A stretch of 27,759 nt of DNA from WHTB01 sp050699035 (GCA_050699035.1 JBOHDE010000019.1:1-27759), one strand, 5' to 3'; positions 1-7,372 are shown, numbered from the stretch's first letter. The notes: a model not told the origin generated them from the letters alone. Numbers and translations are program-made.

Positions 1-210
1 CGCCCGCTCGGCCCAGCCCAGGTCGGACCAGCCGGGTGCCGCCGCCGAGGCGGCCGCGACGGCGGCGTCGACGTCGCGCGCCGTCCCGGCGGGGAAGGTG
101 CCGCAGCTCTGCTCGGTGGCCGGGTTCTCCGAGGTGAGGACCTGACCGTCGGCGGCGTCGACCCACTGGCCGCCGATGTACATCTGCCGGTGCTGGACCG
201 TACTGCTCAT
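1..210 (-). CDS. Aldehyde dehydrogenase, N-terminal fragment (runs off the left edge)
   Basis: Only the first 70 codons are present; the gene continues beyond base 1. The reverse-strand translation starts MSSTVQHRQMYIGGQWVDAA and goes on with ENPATEQSCGTFPAGTARDVD, then a run of Ala residues and W-SDLGWAERA. This is the typical opening of NAD(P)-dependent aldehyde dehydrogenases: an 'IGG.WV' strand, 'NPAT' and 'DVDAAV.AA'. The family oxidises an aldehyde to its acid, or to an acyl-CoA in some branches. The catalytic Cys and Glu lie outside the window, so the substrate class is unknown. The ATG overlaps the stop of the upstream ATPase gene in an ATGA arrangement, so the two are translationally coupled. 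Family identification is firm; substrate is not. Confidence 0.85.
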   Translation of the reverse strand, partial: MSSTVQHRQMYIGGQWVDAADGQVLTSENPATEQSCGTFPAGTARDVDAAVAAASAAAPGWSDLGWAERA

Positions 211-1133
211 GACCGAGCCGCCAGGGTCGTACGGTCGAGGCGGTAGCTGTCGCCCACCTCGGCACGGGCGGCGGCGACCAGGTCCGCCGCGGTCAACCCG
301 GCCGGGTCGACGGCGGTGGCGGGCCGCCGGGCGATCGCGGCCAGGAAGAGCTTGCGGAGCCGTCGGCCGTCCAGCCCCACGCAGGTCTCGGCCAGGTGAC
401 GCAGCAGCGCCTCGTCCGTGGCCAGTCGGTCGAGCTCGGGGAAGATCGCCGCCGCCTCGGCCATCGTCGACCGCAGGATCATCGCGATCGTGTCCAGGTC
501 CGGCAGGCCGAGCTCGAGCACCAGGTCGGCCCGGTCCAGGAAGGCTCCGTCCACGGCGGCCGGGAAGTTGGTGGTGGTGAGCAGGAGTACGTGGGGGCAC
601 CGGCTGCGCAGCTGGTCGAGGCCGGCGAGCAACGCGTCGGTGGCGCGGTGCACGTCCACCGGGTTGGTCTCGAACGACGCGGTGTTGCGGCGGACCGCCA
701 TCGTCTCGATCTCGTCGACCAGGACCACCGTGTGGGGGCGACGGGCGGCCAGCTCCGGCAGCGTGTCGGAGAACAGCCGGGTGACGGCGCGCTGACTCTC
801 GCCAAGCATCTCGTTCGGGAACGCGTGCGGGTCGACCTCGACGAACGTCGTCGCCCCGCGGGTGGACAGCGCCAGGGCAGCCCGCTGCGCCAGGCCCTGG
901 CAGAGCGTCGTCTTGCCGGTGCCGGGCGGCCCGGCCAGCACGACCAGGCCGTGCGGCGGGCCGGACAGCTGGTCCAGCGCGCGTCCGTGACGCAGGACCA
1001 GCAGCGCCGTGCCGAGCAGGCGGTCCTTGACCTCGGGCGTGGTGATGATGGAGTCCCAGGGACCGTCGTGATGGTCCGCGGGAAGTGCGTGGATGCCCAC
1101 CACCCCGGGGGGTAGCGCCGACGCGACAGTCAT
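207..1133 (-). CDS. Pch2/TRIP13-like AAA+ ATPase
   Basis: 308 residues. Visible motifs are Walker A GPPGTGKT (68-75), Walker B VVLVDEIE (136-143), a sensor-1 Asn in TTTN (about 189), the segment AVDGAFLDRAD (about 193-203) and a sensor-2-like GLDGRRLRKL near the C-terminus. From memory of the family, the FLDRAD and GL-GR-LRKL segments and the WDSII opening before Walker A resemble Pch2/TRIP13, the AAA+ remodeller of HORMA-domain proteins, more than other AAA+ groups. The region before the AAA core is only about 25 residues, so the N-terminal substrate-recognition domain of TRIP13 is missing. No HORMA protein or CD-NTase is visible in the window. The gene sits between a bicupin (7-base gap) and an aldehyde dehydrogenase (ATGA overlap), so a metabolic role is more likely than a CBASS one. 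AAA+ call firm; exact client unknown. Confidence 0.82.
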   Translation of the reverse strand: MTVASALPPGVVGIHALPADHHDGPWDSIITTPEVKDRLLGTALLVLRHGRALDQLSGPPHGLVVLAGPPGTGKTTLCQGLAQRAALALSTRGATTFVEVDPHAFPNEMLGESQRAVTRLFSDTLPELAARRPHTVVLVDEIETMAVRRNTASFETNPVDVHRATDALLAGLDQLRSRCPHVLLLTTTNFPAAVDGAFLDRADLVLELGLPDLDTIAMILRSTMAEAAAIFPELDRLATDEALLRHLAETCVGLDGRRLRKLFLAAIARRPATAVDPAGLTAADLVAAARAEVGDSYRLDRTTLAARS

Positions 1134-1140
1134 TGCCGCC

Positions 1141-2214
1141 TCAGGGCCAGGTCGGGCGGTCGTTGGCCGGCCAGTCGACGGTGGTCGGGTCGCCGGCCTG
1201 GGCGTCGCGGATGTGGTCCGGTGGCTCCTCGAACAGCACCAGCGGGTCGCACAGTGCCCGCATCGTCTCGAGCAGGCTGTCGAACATGTGGATGCGGACG
1301 ACCTTCGCGGTCTGCTCGGGGTGGTCGTTGAGGTGCTGGTGCCACAGGAAGTGGTCGACGATGATCAGGTCGCCCTTCTTCCACGGGTGCTCCTGACCGC
1401 CTTCGGGCTCGGTCCCCAGATAGCTGTGACCGCTGCCCTCGACGACGTAGAGCCAGGCCTCGCCGGGGTGCCGGTGCATCGACTGCGAACGGCCCGGCCC
1501 GATCTCGAACATCGCCATCGTGATGCCCGACGCCTGGTAGCCGATCGCCTTGTCGAGCAGGAACGTCGTCCGCGTCCCGCGGGGGGTGTTCACCAGATCG
1601 AGCGAGTCCCAGTCAGTGTGCAGCCGGCCCGAGCGACGCGCCTGCTGCTCACGGGACAGTCGCCGCACCCGGCGGGCGTACGGGTCGTCACCGTCCAGGT
1701 GCTCGCTGAACGGCGGACGACTGGGAAGGGTTGAGACCTCGGCGTCCCCGGCGTCCTCGAGCACCGCCATCCCCATCGTCTCGAGCATCGGCTGGCTGGA
1801 GAACGTCAGGTAGCGCACCGTGGTGGACGCGTCCGGGTCGTTGCCCACCCGGTGCCAGGCCCAGCTCGGCAGGTGGACCGCGTCACCGGGGCCGAAGTCC
1901 AGCCGTTCACCGTCGATCTCGAACCACCCGTTGCCGGCGACGACGAAGACCATCACGTCCCAGGAGTGCCGGTGCACGGTCGTGGTCACGCCCGGGTCGA
2001 CCTCGTGGGCGAGGGCGTCCATCGTCCGGGTCTGACGGTCGCCGTCGGCGCCGACGTACACGCCGATCCGGTGCCCACGGGCCGACTCGTGCATCGAGAC
2101 GTCCTCGAGCGCAACCACGGTGCGGTGGTTCGCGCGCCAGTCCTCCAGGAACTTCGCCCGGCGCGACTTCTGGACGTGGTAGTGGCTGACCTGGGTGGAA
2201 GTGCGGGAAGTCAA
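1141..2214 (-). CDS. Bicupin protein (gentisate dioxygenase-like fold)
   Basis: 357 residues with two cupin barrels. Cupin 1 has HRH (81-83), a G-D turn near 110 and H121. Cupin 2 has HRH (247-249), E252, the KKGD turn near 280 and WHQH (291-294). Both barrels therefore keep plausible metal-binding His sets. The two-barrel plan resembles gentisate 1,2-dioxygenase-type enzymes and other bicupins, but the reaction cannot be assigned. The start is TTG at 2214: reverse-strand GGAG lies five bases upstream, and the first in-frame ATG is only at residue 41, so TTG fits best. It is first in a unit with the Pch2-like ATPase and the aldehyde dehydrogenase. An inverted repeat at 2226-2244 sits right against its ribosome binding site. 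Two more bicupins lead other units in this window. Confidence 0.8.
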   Translation of the reverse strand: MTSRTSTQVSHYHVQKSRRAKFLEDWRANHRTVVALEDVSMHESARGHRIGVYVGADGDRQTRTMDALAHEVDPGVTTTVHRHSWDVMVFVVAGNGWFEIDGERLDFGPGDAVHLPSWAWHRVGNDPDASTTVRYLTFSSQPMLETMGMAVLEDAGDAEVSTLPSRPPFSEHLDGDDPYARRVRRLSREQQARRSGRLHTDWDSLDLVNTPRGTRTTFLLDKAIGYQASGITMAMFEIGPGRSQSMHRHPGEAWLYVVEGSGHSYLGTEPEGGQEHPWKKGDLIIVDHFLWHQHLNDHPEQTAKVVRIHMFDSLLETMRALCDPLVLFEEPPDHIRDAQAGDPTTVDWPANDRPTWP

Positions 2215-2225
2215 GGACGCTCCAA

Positions 2226-2246
2226 TTGTCTGAAGGACAGACCATT
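2226..2246 (-). promoter_or_regulatory. Candidate operator in front of the bicupin/ATPase/ALDH unit
   Basis: The reverse strand reads AATGGTCTGTCC and then TTCAGACAA. The 19 bases at 2226-2244 form an inverted repeat, with GTCTG and CAGAC as perfect five-base arms around a five-base spacer; one further outward position pairs and one mismatches. It ends about 11 bases before the TTG start and abuts the GGAG ribosome binding site. A bound repressor could block promoter clearance or sit over the leader. The AATGGT opening is shared with sites at 6600, 7444 and 17586. Confidence 0.5.
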
Positions 2247-2273
2247 ACCCCAAAGTTTGGCAGGGCACCGACC

Positions 2274-2756
2274 TCAGCGCAACCGTGCATCCACCGCCGT
2301 GGAGCTCCGCCGTGGGGCAACGCCGATCCAGCGGGGGACGCGAGCGAGGTACGCGGTGTACTCGTCGCCGAACGCGGCGGCCAGCCGGGCCTCGTCGGCG
2401 GCAACCCGCTGGGCGAACCACGGCCCGTGCACGGCGACCGCGGCGATCGCCAGCGGCGACCGCGTGGTCAGGGCCAGCCCGCTGAGGAACAGCAGGTGGC
2501 CGAGGTACATCGGGTTGCGGGTCCAGGCGTAGACGCCGTCGGTGACCAGCTTCTCGGGCATCCCTTGCATCCCGGCCGGCCCGCCGGCGCGCGGATGCCG
2601 ATACCTACCGGCGAGCCGGTAGGTGGCGTAGCCGGCGACCAGCAGCGGCAAACCCGACACCTGCAGCGGCGCCCGGCGAACGGTCTGCTCACCGAGCAGC
2701 AGGGCAGGCAGCGCGACGAACGTACGCGTCGAGGTGGAGCGGAGCGAGAGTCTCAT
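2274..2756 (-). CDS. Isoprenylcysteine methyltransferase-like small membrane protein
   Basis: 160 residues from the ATG at 2756. That start has GAGG in the stop region of the preceding MFS gene; a start at 2795 would overlap that gene by 29 bases. Hydrophobic stretches lie at about 12-22, 33-45 and 84-112. The C-terminal half has LVTDGVYAWTRNPMYLG (RNPMY at 80-84) and then E-RL-AAFGDEYTAY (about 122-136) and VPRWIG. These are hallmarks of the ICMT/phospholipid methyltransferase superfamily, which uses S-adenosylmethionine at the membrane. The short length fits the bacterial members, which have no known prenylated substrate. It is last in the bicupin-EutA-MFS unit. Family call is good; the acceptor is unknown. 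Confidence 0.78.
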   Translation of the reverse strand: MRLSLRSTSTRTFVALPALLLGEQTVRRAPLQVSGLPLLVAGYATYRLAGRYRHPRAGGPAGMQGMPEKLVTDGVYAWTRNPMYLGHLLFLSGLALTTRSPLAIAAVAVHGPWFAQRVAADEARLAAAFGDEYTAYLARVPRWIGVAPRRSSTAVDARLR

Positions 2757-2766
2757 CGGTGGGTCC

Positions 2767-3900
2767 TCAGCGGCGGTCGCGGACATGGGCGGCAAGGCTG
2801 CGGGTGAAGGCGGCCGGCCCGACGATCAGCAGACCGCCGAGCGCGAGCGCGAGGCCCACGGGTGCGACGGTGACCACCGCGGCGGTGCCGAGCGGGGCGA
2901 CGAGCAGGGCGGCGGCGCGGAACGCACCCGTCGCGGCGATCGCCTCACCGCGCTCTTCCGGGTGGACCGCGTCGGTCGCGACGGCCGGGCCGACGGTCTG
3001 CAGTGCCCCGGCACCGAGCCCCGACACGGCCAGCGCGACGCCCGCCAGGACCGCGGCGTCGGCGACCTGCCCCATCGCGGCGGTGCCCAGCCCGGCAGTC
3101 AGCGTGCCGGCGGTGAAGGCGCGGACCAGGCCACGGCCGGTCAGCCGCCCCACCACGCCCGAGCCGGCGAGCTGGGCGAGGTTGGCCACCGAGACGAGCA
3201 CGCCGATGGTAGGCGCGGACTGGCGGGCATGCTCAAGAGCGACGGGTACGTACGAACCCAGCAGCCCTCGCCAGGCGCCCGACGAGACCCCGGCCCAGCA
3301 CCCCGCGTCCACGCCCGGCCGACGCCAGATCCGGCCCGGCACCCGGTCCACCGGCGGCGAGAACGGTGGCAGCCGGTCGAGCAGCAACGCGGGTACGCAC
3401 GCGAGCCCGGCGAGGACGGCAGCAGCCGCGAGCGCGGTCGGCAGCGAGCGCGCGCCGACCAGACCGGCGACCACCGGACCGATCAGCAGGCCGACCGCCG
3501 CGGCGAGGTTCACGATGGCCAGGGCACCGACCGCGGACCGGTCGCCGCGGACGACGTGGGTCTGGCTGCCGGTCCAGAAGAAGGCGCGAGACACGCCCTG
3601 CAGCAAGAGCGCGAGTGCGAACGGCACCACCGCCGTCGTCAACGCCGTCATCAGGTTGGAGACGGCGAGCAGCACCGCGGCCGACAGCACGAAGGTCCAG
3701 TCGGGCAGCCGCCGCATCCACGCACCCATGCCCAGCCGGGCTGCCATCTGGGCGACGGCGCTCAGCGCGATCAGCACACCGACCTCGGCGGCGCTGTACC
3801 CGGCCCGCAAGGCGAGCAGGGGAACCGCGACGCTGGCGATCCCGAGCGAGCAGGAGAACACGACCGCGCCACCGGACGCGGCGATCGTGTCGCGCCTCAC
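2767..3900 (-). CDS. MFS transporter
   Basis: 377 residues from a GTG at 3900 that overlaps the stop of the EutA-like gene (GTGA). The protein is hydrophobic throughout, with long Ala/Val/Leu/Gly segments that could give about 12 membrane helices. Charged loops such as MRRLPDWTF and a central loop around PPVDRVPGRIWRRPG separate the two halves. The loop after TM2, near GMGAWMRRLPD, resembles the MFS G-x3-D-R-x-G-R/K-R region in degraded form. No substrate can be deduced. Its position directly after the EutA-like gene suggests uptake or export of the substrate or product of this unit, alongside the TctABC system across the intergenic region. An in-frame extension upstream to 4449 is rejected because it overlaps the conserved EutA-like sequence. 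Confidence 0.82.
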   Translation of the reverse strand: MRRDTIAASGGAVVFSCSLGIASVAVPLLALRAGYSAAEVGVLIALSAVAQMAARLGMGAWMRRLPDWTFVLSAAVLLAVSNLMTALTTAVVPFALALLLQGVSRAFFWTGSQTHVVRGDRSAVGALAIVNLAAAVGLLIGPVVAGLVGARSLPTALAAAAVLAGLACVPALLLDRLPPFSPPVDRVPGRIWRRPGVDAGCWAGVSSGAWRGLLGSYVPVALEHARQSAPTIGVLVSVANLAQLAGSGVVGRLTGRGLVRAFTAGTLTAGLGTAAMGQVADAAVLAGVALAVSGLGAGALQTVGPAVATDAVHPEERGEAIAATGAFRAAALLVAPLGTAAVVTVAPVGLALALGGLLIVGPAAFTRSLAAHVRDRR

Positions 3901-5417
3901 GGCGACCCGGCAGGTCGTTGTACGTGCGGATCCTCGTTGAAGACCAGGGACTTGACCGTCACCGGCACGGTGTTCGAGGGGAGGCGTACGCGGCCGATGT
4001 CGATGTAGTCGAAGTCCCACAGGCTGAGGCCGTCGACGACGAGGAGCTCGCTCTTCACCGCGAGCTCCTCGGTGAGGATGGTGCCGACGGTCAGGGCGAC
4101 GTCGCCGTCGAGCAGGAGGTACAGCGGTTGCCGCCGTTCGATCCGGTCGGCGAGCCCCGCCGCGACGCCCCGGGCGAAGGCAGCGACCCGGTCGTACGCG
4201 GGCGAGCCGTTCCAGGTCAGGGACAGCGCCACGTCCTCGGCCGCGCCCTCGACGTCGAAGGCGACGAGGTGCGCCCGGATCGCGTCGGCGATGTTCGCCG
4301 GGTCGACCGTCTCCGCCAAGGCGTAGTGGGGACGCAGGACCTGCAGGTTGCGTCGTGGCAGCAGGGCTTCCGGGTCCGAGATCCAGCCGGTGTTGCCGCT
4401 CAGCCGGACGCTGTACTCCGAGGCGCCGAGCGCCGTCGCCCGGATGCACTCACCGGCGTCGAGCAGCGTCAGCGGAAGGGCGCCTGAGGCCAGCCGGGTC
4501 CGGATGGCCTCGCCCAGGAGCCGCCCGAGGTCGCCGAAGTCGCGCCGCTCGCGTCCGTAGACGTACTCGGCCACGCCACCGGAGAACATCACGCCGTCGA
4601 TCTCGCCCAGGTCCGGGATCGGCTCGGTGAGGGCGAGGGCCGCCAGCTCCTCCCCCGGCTGCCGGTCCATGATCATCGTGACGAGCGCGTCGGCCATGCC
4701 GTCGGCGACACGGGTGAGGTCCTGGACGTCGACTTGGTCGCCGAGGGACCAGGCGAAGCCGGCCCGCCGTGCGTGCCGTGCGCCAGCAGGCTCCAGCCGT
4801 ACGATCCGACTGTCGGCGTCGACGACCTGGAGTCGGCCACCGATGTGGATCGCCGCCGTGGCCGTGACCCGGCCGTTGTCGACCACCCCCACCTTGGTGG
4901 TGCCGCCGCCGATGTCGACGTTGAGGATCCGCAGCCCCTGCTCGTACGACCTCCGCGCGGCACCGGAGCCGTACGCGGCGAGCATCGCCTCCATGTGGTG
5001 GCCGGCGCTGGCGGTGACCAGCTCACCGCCACGCTCGGCCAGCAGCTCCGCGATGCGCGCGGCGTTGCGGCGGCGCACCGCCTCACCGGTGAGGATCACG
5101 ACTCCGGTGTCGACCGTCGTCGGGTCGGTGTGCGCGTCGCCGTACGCACGGTCGATGATCTCCCCGAGCGCGCCGGCGTCGATCCGTTCCTCGTCCTCGT
5201 ACGGCGTCAGCACGACCGGCGACCGGAAGACGGTGTCCCGCCGGACCACGATGTAGCGGCTGGACAGGTCCTCGCTGATCCGCCGGAGGTGCAACCGGGA
5301 GAAGAGCACCTGGGTGCCCGCCGAGCCGATGTCGATGCCGACGCTGGTGAGCGTGACATTGTCCTGCTGCCAGATCGGGTTGTCCTCGATCGGAGTCAGC
5401 GGCTCGTGCTCCGGCAC
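3897..5417 (-). CDS. eutA: EutA-type reactivating-factor ATPase (Hsp70/actin fold)
   Basis: 506 residues from a GTG at 5417 that overlaps the bicupin stop by one base (TAGTG). Two phosphate-binding loops of the actin/Hsp70 ATPase fold are visible: GIDIGSAGTQ (27-36) and DIGGGTT (168-174). Conserved stretches also include VILTGEAVRRRNA and VMFSGGVAEYVYG. These match EutA, the ATP-dependent factor that swaps damaged cobalamin out of ethanolamine ammonia-lyase. E. coli EutA has 467 residues, so the size is comparable. No eutB, eutC or microcompartment genes are present here. It may serve a B12 enzyme encoded elsewhere or a different client. The neighbouring bicupin resembles, from memory, proteins labelled 'ethanolamine ammonia lyase-activating', which fits a conserved pair. 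Family call good; client unknown. Confidence 0.82.
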   Translation of the reverse strand: MPEHEPLTPIEDNPIWQQDNVTLTSVGIDIGSAGTQVLFSRLHLRRISEDLSSRYIVVRRDTVFRSPVVLTPYEDEERIDAGALGEIIDRAYGDAHTDPTTVDTGVVILTGEAVRRRNAARIAELLAERGGELVTASAGHHMEAMLAAYGSGAARRSYEQGLRILNVDIGGGTTKVGVVDNGRVTATAAIHIGGRLQVVDADSRIVRLEPAGARHARRAGFAWSLGDQVDVQDLTRVADGMADALVTMIMDRQPGEELAALALTEPIPDLGEIDGVMFSGGVAEYVYGRERRDFGDLGRLLGEAIRTRLASGALPLTLLDAGECIRATALGASEYSVRLSGNTGWISDPEALLPRRNLQVLRPHYALAETVDPANIADAIRAHLVAFDVEGAAEDVALSLTWNGSPAYDRVAAFARGVAAGLADRIERRQPLYLLLDGDVALTVGTILTEELAVKSELLVVDGLSLWDFDYIDIGRVRLPSNTVPVTVKSLVFNEDPHVQRPAGSP

Positions 5418-6529
5418 TACTTCGCCGGTAGGGTCGCGAGCTCGGCGGCGTAGAACTGCTCCATGTCCGGCTTGAGGCCGTGCTCGGCGAGGGCGTCCCG
5501 GAAGTAGTCCCTGACCAACGACGACTCGTCCGCGTAGTCGATCTGGTCGCCACCGATGCGCTGGCTGATCCAGGCCTTCGGTACGCCCTGCGCGTTGCGG
5601 ATCGAGACCACCTCGTGCTTGAAGGCCAGGTAGCGGGCCGGCTCGGTGCCGGAGTTGAAGTGCTGGTGGAACCACATGTTGGGCGGGACGATCAGTGTGC
5701 CGGCGCCCCACTCGTACCGGCGCGGCTCCTCACCCTCCGGCCACATCAGGCTGTAGCCCGAGCCGGACAACATGATGACGTGCGCACCCGGCCCGTGCCG
5801 GTGGCCCTTCTTGTAGGTCGCGGTCGGGAACTGGGAGATGTGGCTGTTCATCGACCCCTTCGCCATCGCGAAGCGGATGTGCCCGCCGCCGGCGCCGCGC
5901 TCCTTGGCCTCGACCAGGGGCAGGCTGGCCGCGTCGGCGACGAAGTTGGTGTCGAGCAGCAGGCCCTTCTGCTCGCCCTTCGCCGCGAAGTAGTCCGGAG
6001 CGCCGTCGAAGCGGCTCGGGAAGTCGTGCGGCGTGTTGAACACGAACTCGACGTCGTCGTAGAGGTTGATGATCGGCGGCATGTTCGTCGAGGACACGAA
6101 CCGTGCCGCGCGCGAGCCGGACCCGTTGAAGTGCTGGTGGTGGGTGTTCAGCGGGATCGCGAACAACGACCCGGGCTGCCACTCGAAGGTGACCTCGGCG
6201 CCCGCGTCGTTCCACACCTTGGTCGAGCCCTGACCGTCGAGCACGAGGATCATCTCCTCGAACAGCTGGCGCTGCGGCGCGAGCGTGCCGGCGGCGGGGA
6301 TCTCGCAGACGTAGCAGTCGTTCGACGTACGGGACGCCTCGTGGTTGATGAAGACGCCGCGTCCGCCGCGCCGGGCCCACGGCTTCAGCTCGACCGTCCG
6401 GAGGTCGGGTACGTAGTGGGCAGCGATGATGTCGAGACCCTCGTCGGCGACCCAGCGGGCGTACGGGGTGTCCTTCTCGGTGGCGAACTTCGCGGCGAGC
6501 GTGTCGTCGACGAGCGCGTCCTTGGTCAT
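5417..6529 (-). CDS. Bicupin protein paired with EutA
   Basis: 370 residues. The ATG at 6529 is preceded by a strong GGAGGAG five bases upstream, so it is preferred over ATG 6541. The first barrel (about 60-145) has EE at 91-92 and THHQHFN (129-135), but the usual HxH pair is replaced by PQRQLFEE, so its metal site looks incomplete. The second barrel has GHRHGPGAH (H243, H245, H250) and FHQHFN (H288, H290), a full set. From memory, the opening pattern (YARWVADEGLDI, WARRGGRG) resembles bicupins annotated as ethanolamine ammonia lyase-activating proteins. It heads the unit with EutA, the MFS transporter and the methyltransferase, with an operator candidate at 6600-6620. Enzymatic versus binding role is undecided. 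Confidence 0.8.
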   Translation of the reverse strand: MTKDALVDDTLAAKFATEKDTPYARWVADEGLDIIAAHYVPDLRTVELKPWARRGGRGVFINHEASRTSNDCYVCEIPAAGTLAPQRQLFEEMILVLDGQGSTKVWNDAGAEVTFEWQPGSLFAIPLNTHHQHFNGSGSRAARFVSSTNMPPIINLYDDVEFVFNTPHDFPSRFDGAPDYFAAKGEQKGLLLDTNFVADAASLPLVEAKERGAGGGHIRFAMAKGSMNSHISQFPTATYKKGHRHGPGAHVIMLSGSGYSLMWPEGEEPRRYEWGAGTLIVPPNMWFHQHFNSGTEPARYLAFKHEVVSIRNAQGVPKAWISQRIGGDQIDYADESSLVRDYFRDALAEHGLKPDMEQFYAAELATLPAK

Positions 6530-6599
6530 CGGCTCCTCCATGTCGTCTGCCCGGGAGCCTGGTCGGATGGTCGAGCCCACCGGCCGGGCAGTCTTCCCT

Positions 6600-6620
6600 A
6601 ATGGTATGACAGTTCTACCA
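6600..6620 (-). promoter_or_regulatory. Candidate operator for the bicupin/EutA unit
   Basis: The plus strand reads AATGGT followed by ATGACAG and then TTCTACCA. Bases 6602-6620 form a 19-base imperfect inverted repeat with TGGTA and TACCA arms. The left 11 bases, TGGTATGACAG, are close to the TNGTNNNACNA half-palindrome typical of FCD-type GntR regulators. The site lies 70-90 bases before the bicupin start. The spaced pattern TGGT-N7-TTCTACCA recurs exactly at 17588-17606, before another bicupin. Confidence 0.55.
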
Positions 6621-6764
6621 CGGGTGGTGAGCCGGCCCGCGGCGCACCGTCTGCCACCACTCGGCGCATCCCGGTGCCCCTCCGCCGGCCGGCCCACCCC
6701 GCCTGCGCCCAGTGGCACGGGTACGCGTGGGGGTGGGTCGCACGTTCCGCCGGACGACCATGCG

Positions 6765-6834
6765 TGCATTCCGGGAGCACGTGTTCCCGGAATACAGGCG
6801 CCAGGCCGAGGCCCATGCATTCTGGGAACACGTG
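6765..6834. repeat. CACGTG-centred 26-base palindrome plus a second half-copy
   Basis: Bases 6768-6776 (ATTCCGGGA) and 6785-6793 (TCCCGGAAT) are perfect nine-base arms around GCACGTGT, so 24 of 26 positions are symmetric. The left half with its centre, TGCATTCCGGGAGCACGTG at 6765-6783, recurs 51 bases on at 6816-6834 with two changes. The second copy lacks the right arm. This could be a dimeric regulator site or a dispersed palindromic repeat. No coding role is evident. Confidence 0.7.
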
Positions 6835-6938
6835 CGCGCAGATGGCAAGAAGTCCGCCGGCGCCACCACCAATCAGCGGTGCATCCCGGTCGTCGACGGA
6901 CTGATGGTGAGCTGCCGAGCGGACTCTTCGACACACCA

Positions 6939-6988
6939 GTCGCGTGTCACCACCCACGCAGCGTCGGGCCCGAATCATGACACGCGAC
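6939..6988. repeat. 50-base element with 11-base terminal inverted repeats, copy 1
   Basis: It begins GTCGCGTGTCA and ends TGACACGCGAC, a perfect 11-base inverted pair, with GCGTCGGGCCC in the middle. A second 50-base copy lies at 7373-7422, in the same orientation. By my alignment, 39 of 50 positions agree, and the ends and centre are the best conserved parts. Confidence 0.7.
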
Positions 6989-7022
6989 GCGACACCGATT
7001 CCCGCCGCCGAGATCCCAGCCA

Positions 7023-7082
7023 CCGAGATGGACGAAGTCGGGGTTGGTCGGGTTGGTCTGACCCCGGCTTCGTCCATCTCGG
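7023..7082. repeat. Large hairpin with 22-base arms
   Basis: The left arm, 7023-7044, begins CCGAGATGGACGAAG. The right arm, 7061-7082, ends CTTCGTCCATCTCGG. The arms are complementary at 21 of 22 positions, the exception being a G-T wobble on one strand, and they enclose a 16-base loop. No T-run follows, so it is not a standard intrinsic terminator. It could be a regulatory RNA structure if transcribed, or a dispersed palindromic repeat. Confidence 0.7.
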
Positions 7083-7132
7083 CACAAGATCTGCGGTGTT
7101 CGTCCTGCTCGCGCCAAGGTCCACTTCTTCCC

Positions 7133-7195
7133 AGGACTTCCGACATTCGCGCAACCTCGGCGCTAGGACCTCCGGCATACGCGCAATCTCGGCGC
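7133..7195. repeat. 31-base tandem repeat, two copies
   Basis: Copy 1 is 7133-7163 and copy 2 is 7165-7195, giving a 32-base period. Both begin AGGAC and end CTCGGCGC, and they differ at four positions. The period is not a multiple of three, so the repeat does not encode a repeated peptide. With two copies and no spacers it is not a CRISPR. Confidence 0.65.
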
Positions 7196-7372
7196 GAAGG
7201 GGGTCATGGACGCGAGCGCAGTACCGCGCCTCGGCCAGCGCCAGGTCGAGCGGCCGGGTGACCTTGAACGCCTCGGCGGAGCCCTCACGACCTCTACCCT
7301 CGCCGCCCATCGAGATCGCGCCGGCCGCACGCCCGTTCAGCGGCAGCACGCACGCCCACCGACGGTCACGAC

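Noticed and set aside
1..2214. CBASS defence locus suggested by the Pch2/TRIP13-like ATPase
   Set aside because: No CD-NTase, HORMA or effector gene is visible, and the neighbours are metabolic. Genes left of the window could still change this.
3901..4449. In-frame upstream extension of the MFS gene to 4449
   Set aside because: The extension is Arg/Pro-rich nonsense and overlaps the well-conserved EutA-like frame; GTG 3900 with a GTGA overlap is a normal start.
7023..7082. Intrinsic terminator
   Set aside because: No T-run on either side and no gene ends nearby; both adjacent genes point away from it.
7133..7195. CRISPR-like repeat
   Set aside because: Only two copies, adjacent and without a spacer, and no cas genes.
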